Assembly (NCBI RefSeq): GCF_026460945.1
Contig: NZ_JAOVZV010000001.1
Span: 310,001-374,000, forward strand
Direction of reading: 5' to 3'
Length of the DNA stretch: 64,000 bases
Origin: Chryseobacterium luquanense
Lineage (GTDB): Bacteria > Bacteroidota > Bacteroidia > Flavobacteriales > Weeksellaceae
This document shows positions 56,952-64,000 of this stretch, piece by piece; the stretch's first letter is position 1; the number at the start of each line of letters is the position of its first letter. The translations under genes and the position numbers were made by a program. The notes below the pieces were generated by a model. The model was not told the DNA's origin. It worked only from the letters and a program-made list of their open reading frames with translations, and made no database searches.

Positions 56952-57026
56952 TGGTGGAGGTAACGGGTTTCGAACCCGTATGTACGAATTATAAGGCCGC
57001 TGCATTAGCCGTTATGCTATACCCCC
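56952..57026 (-). tRNA. tRNA-Ile-like (anticodon TAT by position), damaged anticodon stem
   Basis: The 75-base RNA folds as a cloverleaf: acceptor GGGGGTA/TACCTCC (one G-U), D arm GCAT/ATGC, T arm ACGGG/CCCGT with the TTCGAAA loop, and an encoded CCA. By position the loop is CTTATAA, giving anticodon TAT for Ile. The anticodon stem GCGGC/TTCGT has a C-T mismatch next to the loop and two G-U pairs, so decoding may be poor. The rest of the RNA is intact. Confidence 0.8.
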
Positions 57027-57066
57027 AGAATAAAGTTATCATTGATGGCTTTATTTTTTGCCTCTA

Positions 57067-57098
57067 CAAATATAGATTATATGTTTTATAAATCACAA
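57067..57098 (-). promoter_or_regulatory. Promoter of the tRNA / crRNA-like unit
   Basis: On the minus strand, TTG (57098-57096), 21 bases, and TATATTTG (57074-57067) match the same spacing found in the CRISPR repeats. It begins about 41 bases before the tRNA 5' end. The 21-base spacer (57075-57095) resembles the guide of the crRNA-like RNA. Confidence 0.75.
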
Positions 57099-57252
57099 TA
57101 CTTATTAATATTTTTTATTTTTTTTGGCAACTGTTCAAAATTCTTCATAAAAGTTTACTTTAAAATTTAATCCAACTGTTCTCTCACTGATAATTATACG
57201 TTTTTTTAAAGAAAATTCTTGAAATTAAACAGAAATTATTTAATAAAAATAC

Positions 57253-57293
57253 GGAAAACCGTAAACAATATAAATAATTAATTTCTACATTTG
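57253..57293 (+). promoter_or_regulatory. tracrRNA promoter with shared upstream element
   Basis: GGAAAACCGTAAA (57253-57265) is followed by 20 bases and TACATTTG (57286-57293), a perfect -7 box. The preceding bases complete a dyad ACGG-AAAA-CCGT. The same 13 bases occur before cas9 at the same spacing. Confidence 0.75.
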
Positions 57294-57297
57294 TATC

Positions 57298-57378
57298 CGA
57301 AAGCAATTCACAATAAGGATTATTCCGTTGTGAAAACATTTAGCGCCTCGCCTACCTGCGGGGTATTTTTATTTTTAA
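57298..57378 (+). ncRNA. tracrRNA
   Basis: The start GAAAGCAATTCACAAT pairs with the first 16 bases of the repeat (15 Watson-Crick and one G-U). It is followed by AAGGATTATTCCGTTGTGAA, typical of type II-C tracrRNAs of Bacteroidota. A terminator hairpin (CCTCGC/GCGGGG, loop CTACCT) and T-rich tail close it near 57377. It lies 0.5 kb upstream of cas9, transcribed divergently. Confidence 0.93.
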
Positions 57379-57396
57379 ATAATTTCCAAGCAAAAT

Positions 57397-58239
57397 ATGA
57401 CTGCTTTAGAACAATTCGGGGTTGAGATTTTTACTCAGGAAACAATTCACCAGAGAATCGCTACAGACAAACCATTTCGTCCGGATAATCCTGCATTCTT
57501 ATTTATAAAAAGCGGAACGATAAAACTACGACAACATCTTAATGATATTGAGCTTTCTGCAAATACCTTTATAGTAACTGACCCACAAACTGTATATGAA
57601 CTAATTTCAATTAGCGACGATTTCCAGTCGAGGATGGTTTCTTATAAACGTGAATTCATTTCTGCATTATCTTTGAAATTCAACAGATTAATAACGTACC
57701 GGTATTTCCGTCAGCAGATGAATGTTGCGGTTCCGTTTTCTCAGGACGACTTGGATGTGGTTTGGAAAAGCGTCAATTTTCTGAAAGATATTCTCGATTC
57801 TGAAACTGAAATGACTTACAAAAAAGAGATTGTTGAACATCTTTTCTCTGTTTTTTGTTACCAAATGGCAGGAATTATTTCTAAGGAAGACAACAGTGCG
57901 ATGAACCAGATGTCAAGACAGGAAGAAATTGTATTTCTCTTTCTTAACGATTTGTCTAATCATCATCTCAATAACCGGAATGTAGAGTTCTATGCAGAAC
58001 GGCAGTCGATTACAACCAGACATCTTTCATCGGTTGTAAAAACGATTACAGGCAAGACGGCAAGTGAGATCATTGCTTCCATTGTAATTAATGAAGCAAA
58101 GGTCTATTTGAATTCATCTAAAATGCCTATATCAGAGATTTCTACGGTTCTCGGTTTTAGTGACCAATATTCGTTTTCGCACTTTTTTAAGAAACATTTG
58201 GAGGTTAGCCCGAATCAATACAGACAACAGTACCAGTAA
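57397..58239 (+). CDS. AraC-family transcriptional regulator
   Basis: The 280-residue protein has a cupin-like N-terminal sensing domain (about 1-130; SGTIKLRQHLNDIELSANTF) and a C-terminal AraC DNA-binding domain (about 180-280). The DNA-binding domain ends in ISTVLGFSDQYSFSHFFKKH and LEVSPNQYRQQ, the usual second helix-turn-helix. It starts 20 bases after the tracrRNA terminator and is followed by the efflux operon that it probably regulates. Confidence 0.93.
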   Translation: MTALEQFGVEIFTQETIHQRIATDKPFRPDNPAFLFIKSGTIKLRQHLNDIELSANTFIVTDPQTVYELISISDDFQSRMVSYKREFISALSLKFNRLITYRYFRQQMNVAVPFSQDDLDVVWKSVNFLKDILDSETEMTYKKEIVEHLFSVFCYQMAGIISKEDNSAMNQMSRQEEIVFLFLNDLSNHHLNNRNVEFYAERQSITTRHLSSVVKTITGKTASEIIASIVINEAKVYLNSSKMPISEISTVLGFSDQYSFSHFFKKHLEVSPNQYRQQYQ

Positions 58240-58280
58240 TAAAATCCTACATTTGAACATCTTTTTCCAAAATTCAAACA

Positions 58281-58311
58281 TTTGTTTGATTGTGCTCTTA
58301 CCATAACTTTG
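58281..58311 (+). promoter_or_regulatory. Promoter of the efflux operon
   Basis: TTTG (58281-58284), 19 bases and TAACTTTG (58304-58311) match the Bacteroidota consensus exactly and lie 20 bases before the TolC-like ATG. Confidence 0.8.
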
Positions 58312-58331
58312 CATCTGTAAAACAAGGTACA

Positions 58332-59642
58332 ATGGTTAAGAACATAAAAACAGCACTATCAATATTGGTAGGTCTTTTTCCTGCGCTGTTTTTTTCACAG
58401 GAAATAAAACAGATGACAGCGAATGAAGTTGCCGAACTGGCGCTTCAGAATCACTATCAGTTAAAAGTTTCTGCACAAAATATCGATATTGCGAAACAGC
58501 AGACTGATATCACAAAACTTCAGAAACTTCCGACGATCACAGCTTCAACCACACAATTCTACTTGGGAAATGCTGTGGCAATCGACAAAGATTTTTCCAA
58601 CTCCACAACGATTCCGATGCCTCACTATGGCAGTACTTACGGTGTTCAGGCAACGCAATTGATTTTTAAAGGAGGTTTAGTAAATAAATCGATTGAGTTA
58701 GCCGGGCTTCGTGAGCAATTATCAGCATTAGATTTAGAAAAGAACCAGCAAGATGTTAAGTTTTTGGTAATTTCTAACTATTTGGATATTTATAGAATCT
58801 TAAATCAGGAAGTGGTGGTTCAGAATAATAAAAAACTGGCTCAACAGCGGTTAAAAAACGTCAACGATTTCTACAAACAGGGAATGATAACCCGCAATGA
58901 GGTCATTCGTGGGGAATTGGCAATTAAAAATTTAGACCAAAATATTTTAACCTTATCCAACAACAGAAAAATTCTCAATTATAACCTGAATGTAGCTTTA
59001 GGTTTAAATGCCAACACAGAGATTGTTCCGATAGAAAATTTAGAGAATAAAGAAACTGGAATTGGTGTAGATTATTATCAAAATCTCGCTCACGACAGCA
59101 ATCCTCAAATGAAATCTGCAGAAACCAGTATTGCTGTTGCCGATAAAAATATTGAAATCATAAAAACAGATAAAATGCCTACCCTTTCCGGCTTTGGAGG
59201 ATACAGTTTGCAAAGACCGATTGCCACAAGAAATCCAGTGCTGGATATGTATTCTAGTGGATGGCAGGGTGGAATTTCGTTAAGTTATAACATCGATAAT
59301 TTGTATAAAACTAAGGAAAGAGTGAAGCTGGGTGAAATCCAGAAAAATCAGGCGAATGATGCGAAGACTTTAGTTCAGCAAAATGTAGACATGACTGTTA
59401 ATGCGGCTTATGTAAAATATCAGGAAGCCATTCAGCAGGCAGAAATTCTGAATGATGCTAAAAATTTAGCCGATGAAAACTACAAAATCACAGAAGCCAA
59501 ATATCTTAATCAATTGGCTGTTCAGGCTGAAATGATTGATGCGCAAAACCAAAAACTACAGTCGGAACTCGATTTTGCCAATGCAGAAATCAATGTTTTA
59601 TATCAATATTATAATCTTTTGAAATCTACGGGAACGCTTTAA
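58332..59642 (+). CDS. TolC-family outer-membrane efflux protein
   Basis: ATG at 58332 gives a signal peptide (KTALSILVGLFPALFFSQ) and a 436-residue TolC-like protein. The coiled-coil and barrel pattern shows as repeated ELALQNHYQLKVSAQNIDIA and later ADENYKITEAKYLNQLAVQA segments, with a central QGGISLSYNI strand. Length is normal for the family. It is the first gene of the tripartite efflux operon and lies downstream of the AraC-type gene. Confidence 0.93.
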   Translation: MVKNIKTALSILVGLFPALFFSQEIKQMTANEVAELALQNHYQLKVSAQNIDIAKQQTDITKLQKLPTITASTTQFYLGNAVAIDKDFSNSTTIPMPHYGSTYGVQATQLIFKGGLVNKSIELAGLREQLSALDLEKNQQDVKFLVISNYLDIYRILNQEVVVQNNKKLAQQRLKNVNDFYKQGMITRNEVIRGELAIKNLDQNILTLSNNRKILNYNLNVALGLNANTEIVPIENLENKETGIGVDYYQNLAHDSNPQMKSAETSIAVADKNIEIIKTDKMPTLSGFGGYSLQRPIATRNPVLDMYSSGWQGGISLSYNIDNLYKTKERVKLGEIQKNQANDAKTLVQQNVDMTVNAAYVKYQEAIQQAEILNDAKNLADENYKITEAKYLNQLAVQAEMIDAQNQKLQSELDFANAEINVLYQYYNLLKSTGTL

Positions 59643-59770
59643 TCAATAGTATTCAACAATTAAAAATTTAGTATTCTTACATAAGTGAAACAGCTTTGTG
59701 AAACTTAAAAAACATTTAATAATAAAAAGACTCTGTGAATTTCGTGTTCAAAACAGCATAAAACAAAACA

Positions 59771-60892
59771 ATGGAAAACAAGGAACAAAATACTCAAGAT
59801 ACACAACCTGCGGCTAATTCTGCCGTGGCAAAAAAGAAAGAGAACAAGAAAAATAAAGTCAGAGCCATCATTTCAAACGTTATCGTTTTTGCGGTAATTG
59901 GTTTCGGATTGTATTGGCTGGTTCGTCAGTACTTTCACATTGGCGATAAAACTTACACGGAAGCCGCTCAGGTAGAAGAGTTTATTAATCCGATTAATAC
60001 AAGAGTTTCAGCTTACATCAAGGAAATTAAATTCATCGAACATCAACAGGTGAAAAAAGGCGATACTCTGGTAATTCTGGATGACAGAGAAATTCTGACT
60101 CAGCTTGGTCAGGCGGAAGCAGCTTATCAAAATGCTTTAGCACAAAAATCCGCAACAGGCTCTTCTGTAAACACGGTCTCCAATAATGTCAGTGTGATGG
60201 AATCTAATATTGCCGGAGCAAAAGCCAGACTTTGGAATGCCGAACAGAACTTAAACCGATACAAAAACCTATTGGCTTCGGAAGCTGTGACAAAACAGCA
60301 ATTTGACCAGATGAAAACTGAATATGATGCTCAAAAAGCAGCGTACGAAACATTGGTTAATCAAAAGCAATCCGCCAGTCTTTCAACAACGGAAGTGAAA
60401 TCAAAATTAGGAATCAACGATGCAGAAATTAAAAGAACAAAATCTGCTTTGGATATGGCAAAAATCAATCTTTCTTACACGGTAATCACTGCCCCTTACG
60501 ACGGAGTAATGGGAAGAAGAATGATTTCTGAAGGACAATTAATTCAGCCGGGACAACAGGTGGGAACCATTGTTTTGAATAACCAAAAATGGGTAACTGC
60601 TAACTTTTTAGAAAGTCAGATGCCGAATATCAAAATCGGACAAAAAATAGTGATGACTGCCGATGCTTTAGGCGGAAAACAATTTGAAGGAACGGTCACT
60701 GCGGTTTCTGCTGCAACGGGTTCAAGATATTCAAGTGTTCCGACAGATAACTCAACAGGAAATTTCATCAAAGTTCAGCAGAGAATTCCCGTAAGAATCG
60801 AGTTCACATCTTCCAACAAAAAAGAAGATGTAGCAAAACTGAGTGCGGGGATGAATATGAATGTTTCTATTAAAGAGACAAATAGAGAATAG
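59771..60892 (+). CDS. HlyD/EmrA-type membrane fusion protein
   Basis: The 373-residue periplasmic adaptor has a Lys-rich N-terminus, a membrane helix at about residues 30-55 (SNVIVFAVIGFGLYWLVRQY), the lipoyl half-motifs (QVKKGDTLVILDDREI and IKRTKSALDMAKINLSYTVI), a long coiled coil between them, and a beta-barrel region (PGQQVGTIVLNNQKWVTANF). It links the inner-membrane transporter to the TolC-like channel. Confidence 0.94.
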   Translation: MENKEQNTQDTQPAANSAVAKKKENKKNKVRAIISNVIVFAVIGFGLYWLVRQYFHIGDKTYTEAAQVEEFINPINTRVSAYIKEIKFIEHQQVKKGDTLVILDDREILTQLGQAEAAYQNALAQKSATGSSVNTVSNNVSVMESNIAGAKARLWNAEQNLNRYKNLLASEAVTKQQFDQMKTEYDAQKAAYETLVNQKQSASLSTTEVKSKLGINDAEIKRTKSALDMAKINLSYTVITAPYDGVMGRRMISEGQLIQPGQQVGTIVLNNQKWVTANFLESQMPNIKIGQKIVMTADALGGKQFEGTVTAVSAATGSRYSSVPTDNSTGNFIKVQQRIPVRIEFTSSNKKEDVAKLSAGMNMNVSIKETNRE

Positions 60893-60980
60893 ACGGATAG
60901 ATAATAGATTTTTGATTCGTCTTAATTGCAGAAATCATCATCTAAAAAATCTAACAATTGTCTATCTTCTATCCGTCTAT
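60890..60980. repeat. Inverted repeat between the adaptor and transporter genes
   Basis: TAGACGGATAGATAATAGAT at 60890, overlapping the stop codon of the adaptor gene, pairs with TCTATCTTCTATCCGTCTA ending near 60979. The arms match at about 18 of 20 bases and the loop is some 50 bases. It has no T-run and so is not a classical terminator. Confidence 0.7.
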
Positions 60981-61000
60981 CATCTTATAGTCTAAAAATT

Positions 61001-62590
61001 ATGTACAACCAAGGTCTTTTCAGCAATTGGGTTCCGAAACCGCTTCAGCTTTTTGTGCTGTTCCTGATTACGCTTATCGCAATGCCGGTGAGCGGTGTGT
61101 ATACGGGAAGTTTAAGCTTTATGGTGGGTGAAACCGGAGTGATGAGTGAATATTATATGTGGGCAAACTATGCCACCACTGTAGGAATGGGAGCAGCAAT
61201 GCCTATCGTTTTGAGAGCTAAAATGCGTTTCAAAGTACGGGACAAAGTCGTGGCTTTGCTTGTGATTTTAGGAATTTTAAGTTATATCAATGCAACAACG
61301 TCCAATCCGATGGTGATTGTTTTTGTTTCGTTGATATTAGGTTTCGGCAAAACGTTTATTACCATTGAAGTATTTCTGCCATTGATGGCGATGATGGGCG
61401 GAAGAGGTATTTTTTATGGAGTTTTCTACACTTTTATATTGGTCATCACTCAGGTGGCAAACTATTATTCGGTAGAATTTTCTATGATGTACAACTGGCG
61501 ACAGTTCCTCATTTTTGTGGCGATTTTATGCTTTGTCGTGGGAATAATTTGCTGGATTGTAATGCACGACAAATATTTTGCCCTGAAAGTCCCTTTACAT
61601 TACATCGACTGGCTGAGTATTTTCTTGTTTATTTCCACATTTATGTTTTCGGCGTATGTTTTTTCATTTGGGAAACAGCAGGATTGGCTCAATTCAGATA
61701 ACATCATCAACGCAAGTATTGCGGCGTTTGTGAGTTTCGCTTTAATGGTAATCCGTCAGTATACTTTAAAAAGACCATATCTTTCATTTGCTATTTTCTC
61801 CCGAAACAACGTTCAAGTAGGGCTTTTCCTACTCTTATGTCTCGGAATGTTTATGGCAACCACTTCACTTCAAAATATCTTTACGGTCGGAGTTTTAGGA
61901 TATGACCAACTGACGAATGCTAAACTCAATATGATGATGATTCCAGGACTCATTTCAGCAGGAGTATTAGCCGTTTATTGGTTTAAAAAAGAAAAAAGAC
62001 TCAAGCTTTTCATCTTCGCAGGATTTTCTGCAATGGTAGCTTATTGCATTATGATGTATTTTTCTATGGTGCTCGAATTCAATTACGGAAGCTGGTATCT
62101 GCCGATGTTTTTAAAAGGATTCGGAATGTGTGCGCTGTATATTTCGGTTTGGTTTTACGCATTGGATAAAATAGACATCAGCCAAATGCTTCCTGCTATC
62201 GGACTTTTCCTTTTGTGGAGAACATTTGTTACGACCGGATTTTTCTCTGCATTATTTTCTTGGACACAATACCAGTTTCAGATAGAAAGTTTGGGAGATT
62301 TAGCGGTGTATATGGATGGAATGACGATGAATGCGCAACCTAATCTCAGCCTGAAAACCATTCAGCTCAATGCAATGATTGTAGCAAATAAGAGAATATT
62401 TGGCTATGTCATACTTGCCGGATTTGGAGTTTTACTATTTGTGATGACGCATCATTTTGGCTATCCGAAATTCACTTTAGAAAAACTCACAAGACTGTTC
62501 AGTGGAAAATCTGTCGTGGCAAGAAAGCGTTTACGAGAAAGAAAAAAATTAGCCGAAAGCCTGAAAGACGGCGTAGGTTCTACGATATAA
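61001..62590 (+). CDS. DHA2-type MFS multidrug transporter (EmrB-like)
   Basis: ATG at 61001 (MYNQGLFSNWVPKPLQLF) gives 529 residues; the longer frame begins with TTG. About 14 membrane helices are visible, as in the EmrB/QacA family that exports drugs with protons. The neighbouring adaptor and TolC genes make a complete tripartite pump. The C-terminal tail is basic (KSVVARKRLRERKKLAESL). The substrate is unknown. Confidence 0.9.
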   Translation: MYNQGLFSNWVPKPLQLFVLFLITLIAMPVSGVYTGSLSFMVGETGVMSEYYMWANYATTVGMGAAMPIVLRAKMRFKVRDKVVALLVILGILSYINATTSNPMVIVFVSLILGFGKTFITIEVFLPLMAMMGGRGIFYGVFYTFILVITQVANYYSVEFSMMYNWRQFLIFVAILCFVVGIICWIVMHDKYFALKVPLHYIDWLSIFLFISTFMFSAYVFSFGKQQDWLNSDNIINASIAAFVSFALMVIRQYTLKRPYLSFAIFSRNNVQVGLFLLLCLGMFMATTSLQNIFTVGVLGYDQLTNAKLNMMMIPGLISAGVLAVYWFKKEKRLKLFIFAGFSAMVAYCIMMYFSMVLEFNYGSWYLPMFLKGFGMCALYISVWFYALDKIDISQMLPAIGLFLLWRTFVTTGFFSALFSWTQYQFQIESLGDLAVYMDGMTMNAQPNLSLKTIQLNAMIVANKRIFGYVILAGFGVLLFVMTHHFGYPKFTLEKLTRLFSGKSVVARKRLRERKKLAESLKDGVGSTI

Positions 62591-62608
62591 AATACCTTGT
62601 TTTTACTT

Positions 62609-62649
62609 GCGAAGCCCTTTTTTATTTTAAAAATGGGGCTTTGCTTTTA
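62609..62649 (+). terminator. Terminator of the efflux operon
   Basis: GCGAAGCCC pairs with GGGCTTTGC across an AT-rich loop, with TTTT after it. Confidence 0.75.
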
Positions 62650-62821
62650 AATGAAATTTCTACAAATAGTTTTCGGGAAGTACTAAATGTTTGCTGCACA
62701 ATGCAGGAAAGATCCATAGTCATCCGAAAGCCTCTTGCGCTAAGCAGAAATGTTTCGGATAGAAGATGTTTTTAAATTCCAGGCTCTTATTTCGTATTTT
62801 GATTCAAAAATAATGTCAATC

Positions 62822-62852
62822 TTTGCCACATTCAGGATATTCTCTACATTTG
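62822..62852 (+). promoter_or_regulatory. Promoter of the PEP/pyruvate-binding gene
   Basis: TTTG (62822-62825), 19 bases, TACATTTG (62845-62852) is an exact consensus match, 21 bases ahead of the ATG. A small inverted repeat (ATCCGAAA at 62722, TTTCGGAT at 62753) lies further upstream. Confidence 0.8.
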
Positions 62853-62873
62853 TTCCCTAATCTTCACAAAGAC

Positions 62874-64000
62874 ATGAAAAATATATTCGTATTCTTATTT
62901 CTTACATTTTCGCTTTTAGCTTATTCACAGGACAATTATGTTCATTCTATCACAAAAAAACAACAGTTTCTGAATCTTGCCGGAAAACCATTGACCGATA
63001 AGTTTACCAACATGAAATCTGTGAAAGTGGTTTACGATTATGCTGCTAAAAAATTGTACTTTTTTAATAGTACGAGATATACTTATCACTATGATTTTTG
63101 TCTGCAGGTTTTAGGATTCAATCAGGAAATTGGGGAATTTAATAAAGAGTCTTACAATCCGACCAACAATCGAACCTATCTTCTTGCCAACATCAATTAT
63201 CTTGCTGACTCTGAAGATTGGGTGATGGAACTTGCTGCTTCAGATGAAATGAATGCCGGACTGATTAATTTCTTTTACATGGAAGTCAATAAGAATGTGT
63301 TTTTTAAGGATAAACTGAAATTTTATCTGAATTCACCTCATGTCATTAATTTAAATTCAAAAAACCAATTGAAAATTCCAACTGTTTTTTCCGATTTTAT
63401 TTTTAAAAGAATTACAGAACAGTCGATTGAGAAAGCTTCCAATGTGGGTATTTTGAAAAAGTATGATTTGCAGAAGAAAGAAGAATTTAATCCAAAATCA
63501 GATGAAATCATCATCATCAATACAACTCCTGAATTTATTCCGACCGTAAAGGGGATTATTATCACTGAGCTTCAAACTCCTTTGAGTCATCTGGTTTTAC
63601 TCGCAAAAAACAGAAATATTCCCGTATATGTGGATACGAAAGTTTGGGATAAACAATCGGTAAACCATCTTTTAGGCAAAAAAGTAGAACTGATTACCAA
63701 AGAAAATTCTTATTTATTAAAAGCTTCACAAAAAGTAATTCCAGTTAAAAAAGCGGTAAAAGAAATCGTTTTAAAAAGAGATCTATCGGTTACAAATCTG
63801 GTCGATTTGGAAACAACAACTCCATTAAATATTGTAGATGCAATTGGTTCAAAAGCGACAAATCTTGGACTTTTAAAACAGATTCAGAAGGAAATGAAAT
63901 CTTACAAAACTCCTGAATATGCTTTTGCAATTCCTTTTTATTATTTTGACCAGCATATTAAGGATAATCATTTTCAGGATAAAATTAATGCTTTGTATGC
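62874..64000 (+). CDS. Secreted PEP/pyruvate-binding domain protein, N-terminal part
   Basis: The reading frame starts with ATG at 62874, has a signal peptide (NIFVFLFLTFSLLAYSQ) and stays open to the window end, 375 residues. ITELQTPLSHLVLLAKNRNI resembles the swivelling His domain of PEP-utilising enzymes. NIVDAIGSKATNLGLLKQIQ resembles the start of the PPDK/PEP-synthase ATP-binding domain. Here the order (swivel first, nucleotide-binding second) and the export signal differ from cytosolic PEP synthase. The role outside the cytosol is unknown. Confidence 0.8.
   Translation, partial: MKNIFVFLFLTFSLLAYSQDNYVHSITKKQQFLNLAGKPLTDKFTNMKSVKVVYDYAAKKLYFFNSTRYTYHYDFCLQVLGFNQEIGEFNKESYNPTNNRTYLLANINYLADSEDWVMELAASDEMNAGLINFFYMEVNKNVFFKDKLKFYLNSPHVINLNSKNQLKIPTVFSDFIFKRITEQSIEKASNVGILKKYDLQKKEEFNPKSDEIIIINTTPEFIPTVKGIIITELQTPLSHLVLLAKNRNIPVYVDTKVWDKQSVNHLLGKKVELITKENSYLLKASQKVIPVKKAVKEIVLKRDLSVTNLVDLETTTPLNIVDAIGSKATNLGLLKQIQKEMKSYKTPEYAFAIPFYYFDQHIKDNHFQDKINALY

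Overview
The window reads as chromosome of a flavobacterium, most likely Chryseobacterium or a close Weeksellaceae relative. The evidence is the AT-rich sequence, several promoters of the Bacteroidota form (TTG or TTTG, 19-21 bases, TAnnTTTG), no strong Shine-Dalgarno sites, GLPGLI, SusB-type GH97 and TonB/PepSY proteins, and a type II-C Cas9 of over 1,400 residues. The genus is an inference from protein and repeat style.

Positions 1-24960 are mostly housekeeping and envelope genes: an ABC-F ATPase end, an oxidoreductase, a siderophore receptor with its PepSY partner, peroxiredoxin, MscS channel, PEP carboxylase, small lipoproteins, a YqhD-like alcohol dehydrogenase, a DEAD-box helicase, an ABC1/UbiB kinase, prephenate dehydratase, a GLPGLI protein and guaA. 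Positions 23431-30320 hold a minus-strand purine block in the order purM, purN, purH, purD, guaA. It is preceded by a promoter, a 24-residue ORF and an intrinsic terminator, and interrupted by REP-like palindromic elements. Positions 30323-43695 carry an FMN reductase, pirin, GH97, metG, a GHL10 lipoprotein, typA and a large MG2/plug-domain protein.

Positions 43772-57378 are a complete type II-C CRISPR-Cas locus. The array has 96 repeats of 47 bases and 95 spacers. It is followed by cas2, cas1 and cas9 on the minus strand, a tRNA, and a tracrRNA on the plus strand. Every consensus repeat carries a Bacteroidota promoter (TTG-N21-TATCTTTG), so each spacer can be transcribed on its own. The spacers fall into about 34 families, many with several copies, and the copies differ almost only by transversions.

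Between cas9 and the tracrRNA lies an unusual unit: a tRNA with a damaged anticodon stem, then 50 bases, then an exact 22-base copy of the tracr-pairing half of the repeat, then an intrinsic terminator. This looks like a solitary crRNA-like RNA released by tRNA processing. Its guide region resembles the spacer between the -33 and -7 boxes of its own tRNA promoter. The cas9 and tracrRNA promoters share a 13-base element at the same distance from their -7 boxes. Together these suggest a CRISPR-dependent regulatory circuit, not yet tested.

Positions 57397-62590 encode an AraC-family regulator with a TolC / HlyD / DHA2-MFS tripartite efflux operon. The window ends inside a secreted PEP/pyruvate-binding protein.
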